IMG/VR virus record: IMGVR_UViG_3300025030_000401
Coordinates: 1-24,627 of that record
From: a virus
Direction: 5' to 3' (one strand)
Length of the DNA stretch: 24,627 bases
Part shown: in pieces, positions 1-8,170 of the stretch
Numbering within the stretch: the first letter of the stretch is position 1
Layout: each line of letters starts with the position of its first letter
Notes under the pieces: model-generated
Database searches by the model: none
Seen by the model: the letters and a program-made list of their open reading frames with translations, nothing else
What the model was told of the DNA's origin: nothing
Made by a program: the position numbers and the translations under genes

Positions 1-663
1 TCAACCTCGACCAGTTCAACCACTACCAGTTCGTCAACTTCTACCACCCAGTCAACTTCTACCTCATCAACCACAACATCCAGTTCGACTTCAACTACTA
101 CCAGTAGTTCAACTTCTACCACCCAGTCAACCTCGACTAGTTCAACCACAACATCCAGTTCAACCTCTACCACCCAGTCAACTTCTACCAGTTCAACTAC
201 GATTTCCAGTTCAACCTCTACCACCCAGTCAACTTCTACCAGTTCAACTACAACAAGTAGTTCAACCTCAACAACTATATCTACTTCAACTAGTTCAACT
301 ACTACTAGTTCGTCAACTTCTACAACCCAATCAACTTCAACCAGTTCAACTACTACCAGTAGTTCAACCTCTACCACTCAGTCAACCTCAACCAGTTCAA
401 CTACTACCAGTAGTTCAATCTCTACCACTCAGTCAACCTCAACCAGTTCAACTACTACTTCAAGTTCAACTTCATTTACTACTAGCAGTTCAACTTCTAC
501 AACCCAATCTATTTCAACCTCATCAACCACAACTTCCAGTTCAACCTCAATAACCCAATCTACTTCAACTTCGACAACCCAGTCTGTAACCACCTCAACA
601 TCCTCAACTACTACCAGCAGTTCAACTTCTACAACGATATCAACCTCAACAACTACTACTCTT
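1..663 (+). repeat. Ser/Thr block 1 (51-bp protein-level repeat)
   Basis: Roughly eleven 17-residue units, mostly with Q at position 17. Codons vary from unit to unit (tca/tct/tcg/agt and act/aca/acc/acg), so the protein repeat is more regular than the DNA repeat. It ends in T-T-T-T-L at 649-663. Its 5' boundary lies outside the window. Confidence 0.95.
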
Positions 664-1038
664 AATTCTTTGTCTGGAGGATTATCTTTTGGCGAAGAAA
701 ATCCCAATCAGGGAGAATCAGCTATTAGTTGGCAAACATGGTCTGATGGTTCTGGGGGAATACCAACAATAGTTGGGAATCAAGATTGGGGAAAAATAGA
801 TATTGATTTAAGTGAAGAAGGTAGGAGTCAAGTTTATGATTTTAGTAATATAGAATTAAGATTGATCATTCTAACAGAGAATAGGTATGAATCAGGACAA
901 GGAATTGCTACTTTGCAATATAGGACTTCTGATTCAATATTTAATCAAGATGATATTAATCCTTCTTGGAATAATTATTCAGATCAATTTTTAACTGTTT
1001 TTAGATATATGCAAATAAGGATTATTAAAGAATTATAA
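1..1038 (+). CDS. Ser/Thr-repeat virion-type protein, 5' end outside window
   Basis: The frame is open from base 1, so the N-terminus is missing; 345 residues are visible. About 221 of them (bases 1-663) are almost pure Ser/Thr, built on a 17-residue unit STSTSSTTTSSSTSTTQ with Q as the usual 17th residue, and closing with TTTTL. A C-terminal domain of about 124 residues follows (N-S-L-S-G-G to I-I-K-E-L). It is rich in beta-type sequence, with aromatic residues and the motif QDWGKIDIDL. I do not recognise this domain. It may be a small beta-sandwich of the kind found at phage fibre tips, which is inference. The gene ends four bases before the next ATG, so the two are probably co-transcribed. 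A TTG at 670 could start the C-terminal domain alone, but no SD precedes it and the repeat is in frame, so one continuous protein is more likely. Confidence 0.85.
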   Translation, partial: STSTSSTTTSSSTSTTQSTSTSSTTTSSSTSTTTSSSTSTTQSTSTSSTTTSSSTSTTQSTSTSSTTISSSTSTTQSTSTSSTTTSSSTSTTISTSTSSTTTSSSTSTTQSTSTSSTTTSSSTSTTQSTSTSSTTTSSSISTTQSTSTSSTTTSSSTSFTTSSSTSTTQSISTSSTTTSSSTSITQSTSTSTTQSVTTSTSSTTTSSSTSTTISTSTTTTLNSLSGGLSFGEENPNQGESAISWQTWSDGSGGIPTIVGNQDWGKIDIDLSEEGRSQVYDFSNIELRLIILTENRYESGQGIATLQYRTSDSIFNQDDINPSWNNYSDQFLTVFRYMQIRIIKEL

Positions 1039-1042
1039 AAAA

Positions 1043-4000
1043 ATGGCAACTTTAGCTTCCGATAATTTTAACAGAGATGATAGTGTAACTCTTGGTGTAA
1101 ATTGGACTGATGATAATGTTGGATTTGGAATTGTATCTAATAAAGTTATAGGAGTTACAGATGGGGATCAATCCTATTGGTCAGGTACTTTCAATCCTGC
1201 TTCTGCTGACTATGATGTCACCGTTACCCTTCATCACACAGGTACAGTTAGTGAATTGGCTTTCTTTGGTAGGAGAACTGCTTCTAATACTTTCTACTGG
1301 GTGGCCATGAATACTTTTACCCAGACTATAAAACTTTATAAGCGGGTAGGGGGATCGGATACAGAATTAGGCAGTTTTTCAGGAGGATATTCAGTTAATA
1401 ATACTTATACTTTCAGGCTCAACATGGTCGGTTCCATTCTTAAAGTCTATGAGGGAGTAACTGAAAGAATAAGTGTTTCGGATTCAGCTATTACTGATAT
1501 CGGTAAACCAGGTTTACTGGCTACCTCACCAAACGGTAGTTGTGACTGGGATGACTTTTTAGTTGAAGGAACAGAAGCTACAATAACTACTTCAACTACT
1601 ACTTCTGTTTCTACTTCAACCTCAACTTCGACCTCATCAACGACAATTTCTACCAGCTCTACTACTATTTCAACCAGTTCAACTACAACTTCCAGTTCTA
1701 TCTCATCAACCACAACATCAAGTTCAACAACAACAACTCTTTCAATCCAAGCTCAATTCTTAGGAGTTGATATCATGTCTTTAACTAAAGATCTTCTTGA
1801 CAATCCTGCCAGCCAAACTCAAACAGATGCTTTAATTAATTCTATTGCTAGTGATTTTTCTACCATAACTCATATTGGAATATCTATTCCAATGAATACA
1901 AATGCAGAGGCATTGGCTGAAAGAGGTAGTAATTTCAGTATAGAACCAGCAACTTATGCAGCACAATTTACCGATAAAATCCACGCGGTTGGTAAAAAAG
2001 TATTATGGCGGGGAACAGACTGTTTTTTTGAAGGGATATATAATTTTACCAAAGTCGGTAAAAGAAACGGTAATAGATTTACTTATCTGGTCACCGATAT
2101 TACTGATAATTTTTCTTCAACTGAAGTACGAAACCACGGTTATGGATTAAGCAGTTCTGCTGGTAATCTTTCCAGTAATTATCTAACTAGTCATCAATCG
2201 GGGAATGATTGGACAATTGTTACGGGTGAATTAACTGGACCAGCAAGTAATGGTTGGTTAAGAACCTGTTTATTTAATGCCAGCGGTTTAAGAGATGTTG
2301 TAATGGTTGCCAAAGTAAAGAAAGTCGGCAACCAGCAGATAATTTGTCGGGCATCAACAGATTCCAATTTCCCTGGTTATGGATTGCAAATAAGAGATAC
2401 CAATATCTTGCGTCTTGAAAGACCAGGATTGGAAAATCTAGGTGAAACAGCCAAAACTTGGGTTGAGGGTAATTATTATTGGTTAAAACTGGAATGTGTT
2501 GGAACAACTATTAGAGGTAAAGCTTGGGCGGTTGGAGATAGTGAACCAGGAAGTTGGGATTTATCAATTACTAATTCTTCTTACAGTTACGGTTTTTGCG
2601 GATTTTCAGGAGAATCATCAACAGGCTTATTTGATGATATGACTATTACGCCAGCCCAAGATACTGATACTTGGCTTTATCGGGCGGTTAATTGGATAAA
2701 TACCAATATTTCTTTATTTGAAACTAATGATATTATTGCTCCTTATCCAGAAGCTTCTTCCCATCAATCTTTAACTAATCAGGGAACCTATAATGATTTT
2801 TTTGTTGATCTTAAATACTGTTTGGATCAAATTTGTAGCAATAACAACATAACTTGTTATAATGGTTTTTCTTCACATATTTGGACTTCAGTTATTCAGG
2901 GAGCGATTAGTGGCAGTATTTTCAGTATTCCTCAAGTAGCTTCTTTTGACCATTATGGTACAGGTTTAGGGCTTAATAAAAGATTTACTTCATTTTCCCA
3001 TGGATCATCAGGAGCAAGTAATACTTATACCGTACCAACATCCATAACTGAAAATATTACCAACCGACACGATTTTATTCCTGAAAAAGTATCTTATAAC
3101 AAAGAAATTGATATCTATATTGTTAATAAAGGAACTGGTGATTGGACCATGATAGTTCATAAAGCCAATAACGATCCAGTTCAGATGCCTAATCCACAGG
3201 ATTTAACCGATTTGGATAATAGTTATCAGGTAACTATAGCTAATGCTAATTTAACCAATGGAGCCTTAAATACCTTTGCTATTGATTGGGACAATCCTGA
3301 CACTGATGTAACTTACCATTTCCATCTGACTTCAACAGTTACTGATGGTACGGTTAAAACGACTACTTTAAATGATCTAAATACTTTATATTGTGCTGGT
3401 TATAAGCATAATGCCAGACCTGAAGCTTTAGAGATTGATTTAAGGAAAACTTATAATGTAACAGGTCAACCGCTTTATCTTCAAGAATGGGGAGATTATT
3501 GGTCAACTGATGCTTCGCGGTCAGATCCTGTTAGGACAGAGATTGAGCATGAATCTTATCTTGACTCTATTTATGCTGTTTTACAAAGACTGATTAATGA
3601 AGATATATTAGTTGGTTTTAACTATTGGCGGGTTTTGGGCGGTGAAGAAGCTGTCATGTATGATGCTGATCCAACCGCTGGCTATGATTATCAAATGTTG
3701 TATGAAGGAGAACGCTTACAAGCTTTTTTCAATAATAATCAAGTAACAACTACATCAACAACAACATCTAGTTCTACTTCTACTTCAACTAGTTCAACTA
3801 CGACATCTAGTTCAACTTCAATTACTACTAGTAGTTCAACTTCTACAACTCAGTCAACCTCGACTAGTTCAACTACTACATCGAGTTCAACCTCTACCAC
3901 CAAATCAACCTCAACTAGTTCAACTACTACATCCAGTTCTATTTCAACTTCAACTTCAAGTACAACTACTAGCAATTCAACCTCAACTAGTTCAACTACA

Positions 4001-5359
4001 ACTAGTAGTTCTACCAGTATTAGTCAATCAACTTCAACAACGATTTCTACTTCGACTTCGACATCTAGTACAACTACTTCCAGTTCTATTTCAACTTCAA
4101 CTTCGACTTCATCTACAACTATCAGTAGTTCAACCTCAACTAGTTTAACAATTAGTACAACTACAACGCTTTTAGTCAATTATCAGGCTGGAGATATAAT
4201 TATTGAATGGGTTCAACTAACCACTTCAACTACTACCAGCAGTTCAACTTCTACATCTACTTCATCTACAACAACTAGTTCATCTATTTCAACCTCAACT
4301 AGTTCAACTACAACCAGCAGTTCCACCAGTATCAGTCAGTCAACTTCAACAACAATATCTACTTCATCCACAACAACTAGTAGTTCAACTTCAACAACTT
4401 ATTCAACCAGTACGACCAGTTCAACCACAACATCTAGTTCGATTTCAACTACTACCAGCAGTTCAACTTCTACCACCCAGTCAACCTCGACCAGTTCAAC
4501 TACGACAAGCAGTTCAACTTCAACTACAACCAGTACTACAACCACTTTAGCTTGTACGGAAATAATTGATCAATCACAAACAACAGGAACAACTCTTGCA
4601 GGATTTGGAGAGTTTAATGTAACCAGATATCGCGGTCAGGGTTTTATTCCCTCTTTAGGCCGTTTAACAGCTATTGAGATAAATTTAACTTTAAAAGGAT
4701 TAAAGGGATTAAAAGTTTATATTGATACGGCTGATTCAGATTCCATTCCTGATCATTCTCCAGGTTCAGAAATAGCTTCTTTTGTAATAACCAATGCTGA
4801 TTTAAGTATAGGAATGACTAAGTATACATTCCCTTCTGAAATTAATGTTACCAATGGTAGTCAATATGTTGTTTATTTTGCTCCATGGAATACCGATACG
4901 GATACTTATGATGATGATTACCGTGATTTAACTTGGCATAATTCAAATATTTATTCCAGTGGAAAACCAATTGTTAATAATGGCGGTACATGGAGTATTT
5001 CTAATAATGGTAATCTGGATTTGAAATTCCAGATTTATGGATGTGAGGAATCAGGTACAACTACTTCAACTACTACTTCCAGTTCAACTTCTACCAGTTC
5101 GACTACTACTAGTAGTTCAACTTCAACAACGATAACCATATCGACTACAACTTCTATATCTACTTCTACCAGTTCAACTACTACAAGTAGTTCAACTTCT
5201 ATAACGATATCAACTTCAACAACAATGTCAACTTCAACAACGACTACTTTGGCTTATGTGTTATACCGAACCCGAAAAGGAAGTATGATTATCCATAATA
5301 GATATCCTGTGGCTCAAAATAAGCCTTATGAAGAAAAAGAGTCGGTTGTAGATCCATAG
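1043..5359 (+). CDS. Multidomain lectin-like / glycoside-hydrolase-like / Ser-Thr-repeat fibre protein
   Basis: 1438 residues. Domains in order: a concanavalin-like beta-sandwich (1-179; DNF near the start, WDDF near the end); Ser/Thr block (180-233); a probable TIM-barrel glycoside hydrolase (about 234-901) interrupted by a second DNF...FDD beta-sandwich (about 355-540); Ser/Thr blocks 902-1043 and 1060-1169 with a short spacer between; a carbohydrate-binding-like beta domain (1170-1338); Ser/Thr block 1339-1403; and a 35-residue tail. Hydrolase candidates are Glu570 (PYPEAS) and Glu815 (YLQEWGDYW), resembling acid/base and nucleophile positions of clan GH-A enzymes; this assignment is inference. 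The likely role is binding and trimming host or environmental glycans. The ATG has no good SD and lies four bases after the previous stop, so coupled translation is possible. The 1-179 domain is about 80% identical by eye to the start of the gene at 18435. Confidence 0.85.
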   Translation: MATLASDNFNRDDSVTLGVNWTDDNVGFGIVSNKVIGVTDGDQSYWSGTFNPASADYDVTVTLHHTGTVSELAFFGRRTASNTFYWVAMNTFTQTIKLYKRVGGSDTELGSFSGGYSVNNTYTFRLNMVGSILKVYEGVTERISVSDSAITDIGKPGLLATSPNGSCDWDDFLVEGTEATITTSTTTSVSTSTSTSTSSTTISTSSTTISTSSTTTSSSISSTTTSSSTTTTLSIQAQFLGVDIMSLTKDLLDNPASQTQTDALINSIASDFSTITHIGISIPMNTNAEALAERGSNFSIEPATYAAQFTDKIHAVGKKVLWRGTDCFFEGIYNFTKVGKRNGNRFTYLVTDITDNFSSTEVRNHGYGLSSSAGNLSSNYLTSHQSGNDWTIVTGELTGPASNGWLRTCLFNASGLRDVVMVAKVKKVGNQQIICRASTDSNFPGYGLQIRDTNILRLERPGLENLGETAKTWVEGNYYWLKLECVGTTIRGKAWAVGDSEPGSWDLSITNSSYSYGFCGFSGESSTGLFDDMTITPAQDTDTWLYRAVNWINTNISLFETNDIIAPYPEASSHQSLTNQGTYNDFFVDLKYCLDQICSNNNITCYNGFSSHIWTSVIQGAISGSIFSIPQVASFDHYGTGLGLNKRFTSFSHGSSGASNTYTVPTSITENITNRHDFIPEKVSYNKEIDIYIVNKGTGDWTMIVHKANNDPVQMPNPQDLTDLDNSYQVTIANANLTNGALNTFAIDWDNPDTDVTYHFHLTSTVTDGTVKTTTLNDLNTLYCAGYKHNARPEALEIDLRKTYNVTGQPLYLQEWGDYWSTDASRSDPVRTEIEHESYLDSIYAVLQRLINEDILVGFNYWRVLGGEEAVMYDADPTAGYDYQMLYEGERLQAFFNNNQVTTTSTTTSSSTSTSTSSTTTSSSTSITTSSSTSTTQSTSTSSTTTSSSTSTTKSTSTSSTTTSSSISTSTSSTTTSNSTSTSSTTTSSSTSISQSTSTTISTSTSTSSTTTSSSISTSTSTSSTTISSSTSTSLTISTTTTLLVNYQAGDIIIEWVQLTTSTTTSSSTSTSTSSTTTSSSISTSTSSTTTSSSTSISQSTSTTISTSSTTTSSSTSTTYSTSTTSSTTTSSSISTTTSSSTSTTQSTSTSSTTTSSSTSTTTSTTTTLACTEIIDQSQTTGTTLAGFGEFNVTRYRGQGFIPSLGRLTAIEINLTLKGLKGLKVYIDTADSDSIPDHSPGSEIASFVITNADLSIGMTKYTFPSEINVTNGSQYVVYFAPWNTDTDTYDDDYRDLTWHNSNIYSSGKPIVNNGGTWSISNNGNLDLKFQIYGCEESGTTTSTTTSSSTSTSSTTTSSSTSTTITISTTTSISTSTSSTTTSSSTSITISTSTTMSTSTTTTLAYVLYRTRKGSMIIHNRYPVAQNKPYEEKESVVDP
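1580..1741 (+). repeat. Ser/Thr block 2
   Basis: 54-residue Ser/Thr linker joining the N-terminal lectin-like domain to the hydrolase-like domain. It is irregular, with short TTISTSS units and no Q or K, and is capped by TTTTL. Confidence 0.95.
3746..4171 (+). repeat. Ser/Thr block 3
   Basis: 142-residue block after the hydrolase-like domain. It mixes 17-residue units ending in Q or K with shortened variants (for example STSISQSTST) and is capped by TTTTL. A 16-residue non-repeat spacer (L-V-N-Y-Q to W-V-Q-L) separates it from the next block. Confidence 0.95.
4220..4549 (+). repeat. Ser/Thr block 4
   Basis: 110-residue block with mixed unit lengths, including one Y at the variable position (STSTTYST). 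It is capped by TTTTL directly before the C-terminal beta domain. Confidence 0.95.
5057..5251 (+). repeat. Ser/Thr block 5
   Basis: 65-residue block with I or M in place of Q/K at some variable positions. It is capped by TTTTL and followed by a basic 35-residue C-terminus. Confidence 0.95.
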
Positions 5360-5374
5360 CTAAAATAGTATAAT
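5346..5374 (+). promoter_or_regulatory. Candidate promoter for the HNH gene (possibly leaderless)
   Basis: A perfect TATAAT at 5369-5374 sits 17 bases after a weak -35 (TTGTAG, 5346-5351). The usual start distance would put the transcript start at or next to the ATG at 5381, so the mRNA may have no leader. The -10 is part of the 12-bp palindrome TATAATATTATA (5369-5380). The -35 matches consensus at only three positions, so this is tentative. Confidence 0.35.
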
Positions 5375-5380
5375 ATTATA

Positions 5381-5860
5381 ATGAAAAAAATTGAATTAAC
5401 TCAAAATAGAGTTGCTTTGGTTGATGATAAAGATTTTGAATATTTAAGTCAATACAAATGGTGTTTTAATTCAAATGGATATGCAGTTACAAATGAATCA
5501 TTTATGGGTAAAAGAAAGTTATTTCTTATGCATAGATTGATTTTAGGAGCCTTGAGTGAAGATAAAATTCAAAGAGTTGATCATAAAGATATGAATAAAC
5601 TCAATAATCAAAAAATAAATTTAAGATTTGCCGATAAAAGTCAAAATGCAGCAAATAGATTAATTAACAAAAATAATATTTCAGGCTATAAAGGTGTTTC
5701 TTGGAATAAAAGAGACAAAAGATGGCAAGCAAAAATTGGTATAAATGGAAAACAGCTTTATTTAGGAGAATTTAAAGATCCTATTAAAGCTGCTAAGAAA
5801 TATGATTTTACAGCCTTAAAATACTTTGGTAAATTTGCCAGAATTAATTTTAGTTCTTGA
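5381..5860 (+). CDS. Free-standing HNH-AP2 homing endonuclease
   Basis: 159 residues. The N-terminal half carries an HNH nuclease core: H51 in LMHRLILG, then V-D-H-K-D at 66-70 and N76. The C-terminal half (about 100-157) is an AP2-type DNA-binding domain, recognisable from SGYKGVSWNK, the RWQAKI strand, LYLGEF and the helix DPIKAAKKYDFTALKYFG. This pairing is a well-known architecture of mobile phage homing endonucleases, which cut an allele lacking the gene and spread by repair. No intron or intein signals flank it; it lies between two complete genes, so it is free-standing. No SD precedes the ATG and a -10-like TATAAT lies just upstream, so it may be expressed separately from the late operon. 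The stop codon overlaps the -35 of the next promoter candidate. Confidence 0.9.
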   Translation: MKKIELTQNRVALVDDKDFEYLSQYKWCFNSNGYAVTNESFMGKRKLFLMHRLILGALSEDKIQRVDHKDMNKLNNQKINLRFADKSQNAANRLINKNNISGYKGVSWNKRDKRWQAKIGINGKQLYLGEFKDPIKAAKKYDFTALKYFGKFARINFSS

Positions 5861-5885
5861 CAAAAATGTGATTGTTATATATTCT
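5857..5885 (+). promoter_or_regulatory. Promoter candidate P1 (TTGACA-17-TATTCT)
   Basis: Consensus -35 TTGACA at 5857-5862 overlaps the TGA of the HNH gene. TATTCT at 5880-5885 follows after 17 bases, and an overlapping TATATT at 5878 is an alternative. Sequence just after the -10 (ACATAACAGGGT) resembles that after the promoter at 8324 (TCATAACTAGGT). Only a leader of about 60 bases lies between it and the terminator-like hairpin at 5920. Confidence 0.6.
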
Positions 5886-5919
5886 ACATAACAGGGTATA
5901 TAAATTTTAGATGATTTAT

Positions 5920-5949
5920 ATCCACTAGCGAAAGCTGGTGGATTTTTTT
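5920..5949 (+). terminator. Intrinsic terminator-like hairpin abutting a start codon
   Basis: Ten-base stem ATCCACTAGC / GCTGGTGGAT with one G-U pair and a GAAA tetraloop (5930-5933), followed by a T-run that ends exactly at the ATG at 5950. The only SD-like sequence for that gene, GGTGG at 5937-5941, is inside the 3' arm. The hairpin could therefore stop transcription, hide the ribosome site, or both. Confidence 0.75.
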
Positions 5950-6903
5950 ATGCCAATATATCAATATCAGGAAGAATATTCAGGTGCAGGTAGAACAGCT
6001 ACGGTAACGCGTGAGGGTAAAGTCCGTGTTGATGCTGGTCCGGCTTTTAAAGAAGACGTACAAACTGGAACTGGAAATATAAACTATACTACTAATATTG
6101 ATGGTCCTTTCAGGCTTAATCATATTTCTGTCAAATTCAGTGGTACTCCGACAGCATCTTTTAATACTACTTTAATTTCAAGATTAGGAGTTGCATATAA
6201 TGTTTCTTTGGATACTTCAGGAGCTTTTTCAGCAGGAGATACAGGTCATGTTTTTATTCCAGCCCAAGATTTATGGTTCGCCCAAGGAGATGAACTTAAT
6301 GTTTCCTGTCTTGGTGGAGCTGGATTAACTTATGGATTAAGAATAATTTATGCTTTGTCTGGAGAAACAACTACTACTTCTACTTCGACTACTACGAGTT
6401 CCACCACAACATCATCTTCTACAACAATTACTACTTCAACCAGTACCAGTAGTTCAACTACAATTTCAACTTCTACAACAACTTCAACTAGTTCAACTAC
6501 AACTAGTAGTTCAACAACTCAATCAACTTCAACTAGTTCGACAACAACATCAAGTTCGACAACTGAATCAACTTCAAGTTCAAGTTCTACTTCTACGACT
6601 GAATCAACTTCAACTTCAACTTCAACTAGCTCAACTACAACATCGAGTTCAACCAGTACGACTGAATCAACTTCAACTTCAACTAGCTCAACTACAACAT
6701 CAAGTTCAACCAGTACGACTGAATCAACTTCAACTTCAACTTCAACCAGCTCAACGACTACATCGAGTTCAACCAGTACTACTGAATCAACTTCAACTTC
6801 AACTTCAACAAGTTCAACTACGACCAGTAGTTCTACATCTCAGTCGACAACCACATCAACCTCAACAAGTCAATCAACAAGTACTAGTACGACTTTAGGA
6901 TAA
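5950..6903 (+). CDS. Small beta-domain protein with long Ser/Thr tail (possible head fibre or decoration protein)
   Basis: 317 residues from ATG 5950 (MPIYQYQEEY). A GTG at 5938 is in frame but lies in the hairpin stem and has no ribosome site, so it was not chosen. Residues 1-137 look like a compact beta-sandwich (many alternating hydrophobic strands, FIPAQDLWFAQGDELNVSC, Y-G-L-R-I-I-Y-A-L at the end). Residues 140 to the end are a mucin-like Ser/Thr tail whose variable position is mostly E. The protein stops right after the repeat, so the tail would project freely. I do not recognise a family. Its position just before the prohead protease suggests a head-associated protein such as a head fibre or capsid decoration, which is inference. 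A terminator-like hairpin directly precedes it, so expression probably needs read-through. Confidence 0.75.
   Translation: MPIYQYQEEYSGAGRTATVTREGKVRVDAGPAFKEDVQTGTGNINYTTNIDGPFRLNHISVKFSGTPTASFNTTLISRLGVAYNVSLDTSGAFSAGDTGHVFIPAQDLWFAQGDELNVSCLGGAGLTYGLRIIYALSGETTTTSTSTTTSSTTTSSSTTITTSTSTSSSTTISTSTTTSTSSTTTSSSTTQSTSTSSTTTSSSTTESTSSSSSTSTTESTSTSTSTSSTTTSSSTSTTESTSTSTSSTTTSSSTSTTESTSTSTSTSSTTTSSSTSTTESTSTSTSTSSTTTSSSTSQSTTTSTSTSQSTSTSTTLG
6367..6897 (+). repeat. Ser/Thr block 6 (E-type)
   Basis: 177 residues forming the C-terminal tail of the 5950 gene. Units read STSTSSTTTSSSTSTTE and longer STST variants; the variable residue is E in the regular units and Q near the ends. The cap is shortened to STTL followed by Gly and stop. 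The other blocks use Q or K, so this protein has an acidic version. Confidence 0.95.
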
Positions 6904-6912
6904 TGTTATAAT
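6904..6912 (+). promoter_or_regulatory. Extended -10 promoter candidate before the prohead protease
   Basis: TGTTATAAT is a good extended -10 element with no convincing -35. The start would fall about nine bases before ATG 6928. The core TATAATATTAT is also found just before the HNH gene at 5369. Such AT-rich strings arise easily by chance here, so confidence is low. Confidence 0.3.
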
Positions 6913-6927
6913 ATTATTAAAATAATT

Positions 6928-8019
6928 ATGGATGACATAAAAATATTCGTAGGATTTACTAAAAAGGATAATGAAAAAAGAGAAGTTCATGGTTATGCTT
7001 CTTCGGAAACCCTTGATAGTCAAGGTGAGGTTGTAGAAAAAGAAGCCATTATTAAAGCTTTACCTGGATATTTGGGTGATCCTGATCCTGAAACTGGTAA
7101 ATTTAGATTTGGTGGATTAAGGGAAATGCACCAGCCAAGCGCAGTTGGTAAGACAGTTCATGCAAAAGTAGATAATAAAGGATTGTTTATTAAAGGAAAA
7201 GTTGTTGATAAAGATGCTTGGGAAAAAGTAAAAGAAGGAGTTTATACTGGATTTTCAATTGGAGGTAAAGTATTGGAACAGGTTAAAAATAGGATAAAGG
7301 CCATAAAATTAAGCGAAATATCTTTAGTTGATAGACCAGCTAATCCTGATGCGTTATTTAGCATGGTTAAGATTGATGATAAAGGTAAGATAACTGAAGG
7401 ACAAGTTGATAAAAATATGATAATCTCACCAATGACTGAATCTTCTGGAATGGACCCGATTAATACAGCTGGATTTATTTTGAGTTTAGCTAAAGATATC
7501 AGATATTTATTATATTCTTTTGAACAGGAAGGTAAATCATTAGTTGAACTTAATAAAGTTCTGGATTTATTAAAAAAACTAGCGGTTAAAGTATTATCTG
7601 AAGAGGATAAAAAGAAATTCGATAATATTTTATATGGAATGGACAATGAGGAATTAATGAAAGGAACTTTAGATGAGTTTGAAAAGAAAAAGCTTAAATC
7701 CAAAGAGAGGGAAGCTATGGCATCTGGTCAGTTTGCTTATGTGGATTCCAAAGGTGGTAAACATTTGCCCATTTCGGACAAGGCTCATGTTCAAAATGCT
7801 ATGGCTAGATTCAATCAGACTCACTTTGAAAGTTCAGAAAAGAAGAAAAGTGCAGCTAGGAAAATTCTAGCCGCAGCCAAAAGACTTAATATGGAGATTG
7901 ATTCTAAATCAGCTGTAGTCAGCGCGGCTAAACTGGATGAAGATTTTGACATTAAGAAATTTGTAGATTATAATTGGACTCCTGGTTATTTTGAAAATAT
8001 GAGAAAGGTTTTAGGATAA
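6928..8019 (+). CDS. Prohead maturation protease (XkdF-like S78 type) with C-terminal DUF6582-like domain
   Basis: 363 residues. The N-terminal 150 residues match the XkdF/prohead protease pattern: HGYASSETLDSQGEVV, the candidate catalytic His68 in REMHQPSAVGKTV, candidate Ser110 in YTGFSIGG, and the SEISLVDRPANPDALF segment at 129-144. The enzyme cleaves scaffold and capsid precursors inside the immature head. The middle is helical. The C-terminal stretch from about 265 (SGQFAYVDSKGGKHLPI, then HVQNAMARFNQTHF and KKSAARKILAAAKRLN) resembles DUF6582, a small helical domain common in phage head proteins. It is followed by a scaffold-like gene and the capsid gene, the standard order. No strong SD precedes ATG 6928. 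Confidence 0.88.
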   Translation: MDDIKIFVGFTKKDNEKREVHGYASSETLDSQGEVVEKEAIIKALPGYLGDPDPETGKFRFGGLREMHQPSAVGKTVHAKVDNKGLFIKGKVVDKDAWEKVKEGVYTGFSIGGKVLEQVKNRIKAIKLSEISLVDRPANPDALFSMVKIDDKGKITEGQVDKNMIISPMTESSGMDPINTAGFILSLAKDIRYLLYSFEQEGKSLVELNKVLDLLKKLAVKVLSEEDKKKFDNILYGMDNEELMKGTLDEFEKKKLKSKEREAMASGQFAYVDSKGGKHLPISDKAHVQNAMARFNQTHFESSEKKKSAARKILAAAKRLNMEIDSKSAVVSAAKLDEDFDIKKFVDYNWTPGYFENMRKVLG

Positions 8020-8020
8020 A

Positions 8021-8167
8021 ATGCCTTATACATTTGATAAAGATAAAAAACAACCAGAAAAAATACCGGTAACTGAAGATAAACCGAAAATTGAAGTTCC
8101 TAAAACTCCAGAACCCCCAAAAGTTCCCGAAGGTAATGTGATTATTAGTGGTGCAATACAGATTTAA
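8021..8167 (+). CDS. Small Pro/Lys-rich protein of unknown function
   Basis: 48 residues, MPYTFDKDKKQPEKI to NVIISGAIQI. The ATG lies one base after the protease stop, and AGGA (8013-8016) at the end of the protease gene serves as an SD. Charged residues and prolines dominate the middle (KPKIEVPKTPEPPKVPEG), ending in a short hydrophobic tail. No family is recognised. The tight spacing and SD support translation; the short length keeps confidence moderate. It could be a small head accessory or scaffold-associated peptide. Confidence 0.5.
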   Translation: MPYTFDKDKKQPEKIPVTEDKPKIEVPKTPEPPKVPEGNVIISGAIQI

Positions 8168-8170
8168 ACT

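Noticed and set aside
429-707. Val/Glu-rich antisense ORFs over Ser/Thr blocks (also 1447-1713, 20657-21031, 21032-21241)
   Set aside because: They are exact complements of Ser/Thr codons. A 51-bp repeat without stops in one frame tends to be open in others; they have no start signals or non-repeat domains.
1956-2507. Short ORFs within the hydrolase-like gene on both strands
   Set aside because: They lie wholly within a well-supported gene in other frames and have no recognisable domain.
6350-6898. Gln/Leu-rich + strand ORF
   Set aside because: A frame-shifted reading of the Ser/Thr tail of the 5950 gene, with no ribosome site and no domain outside the repeat.
7242-7703. Antisense ORF of 153 codons opposite the protease
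   Set aside because: Shadow of the protease gene: Ser/Leu/Asn-rich, with no SD and no family match that I recognise.
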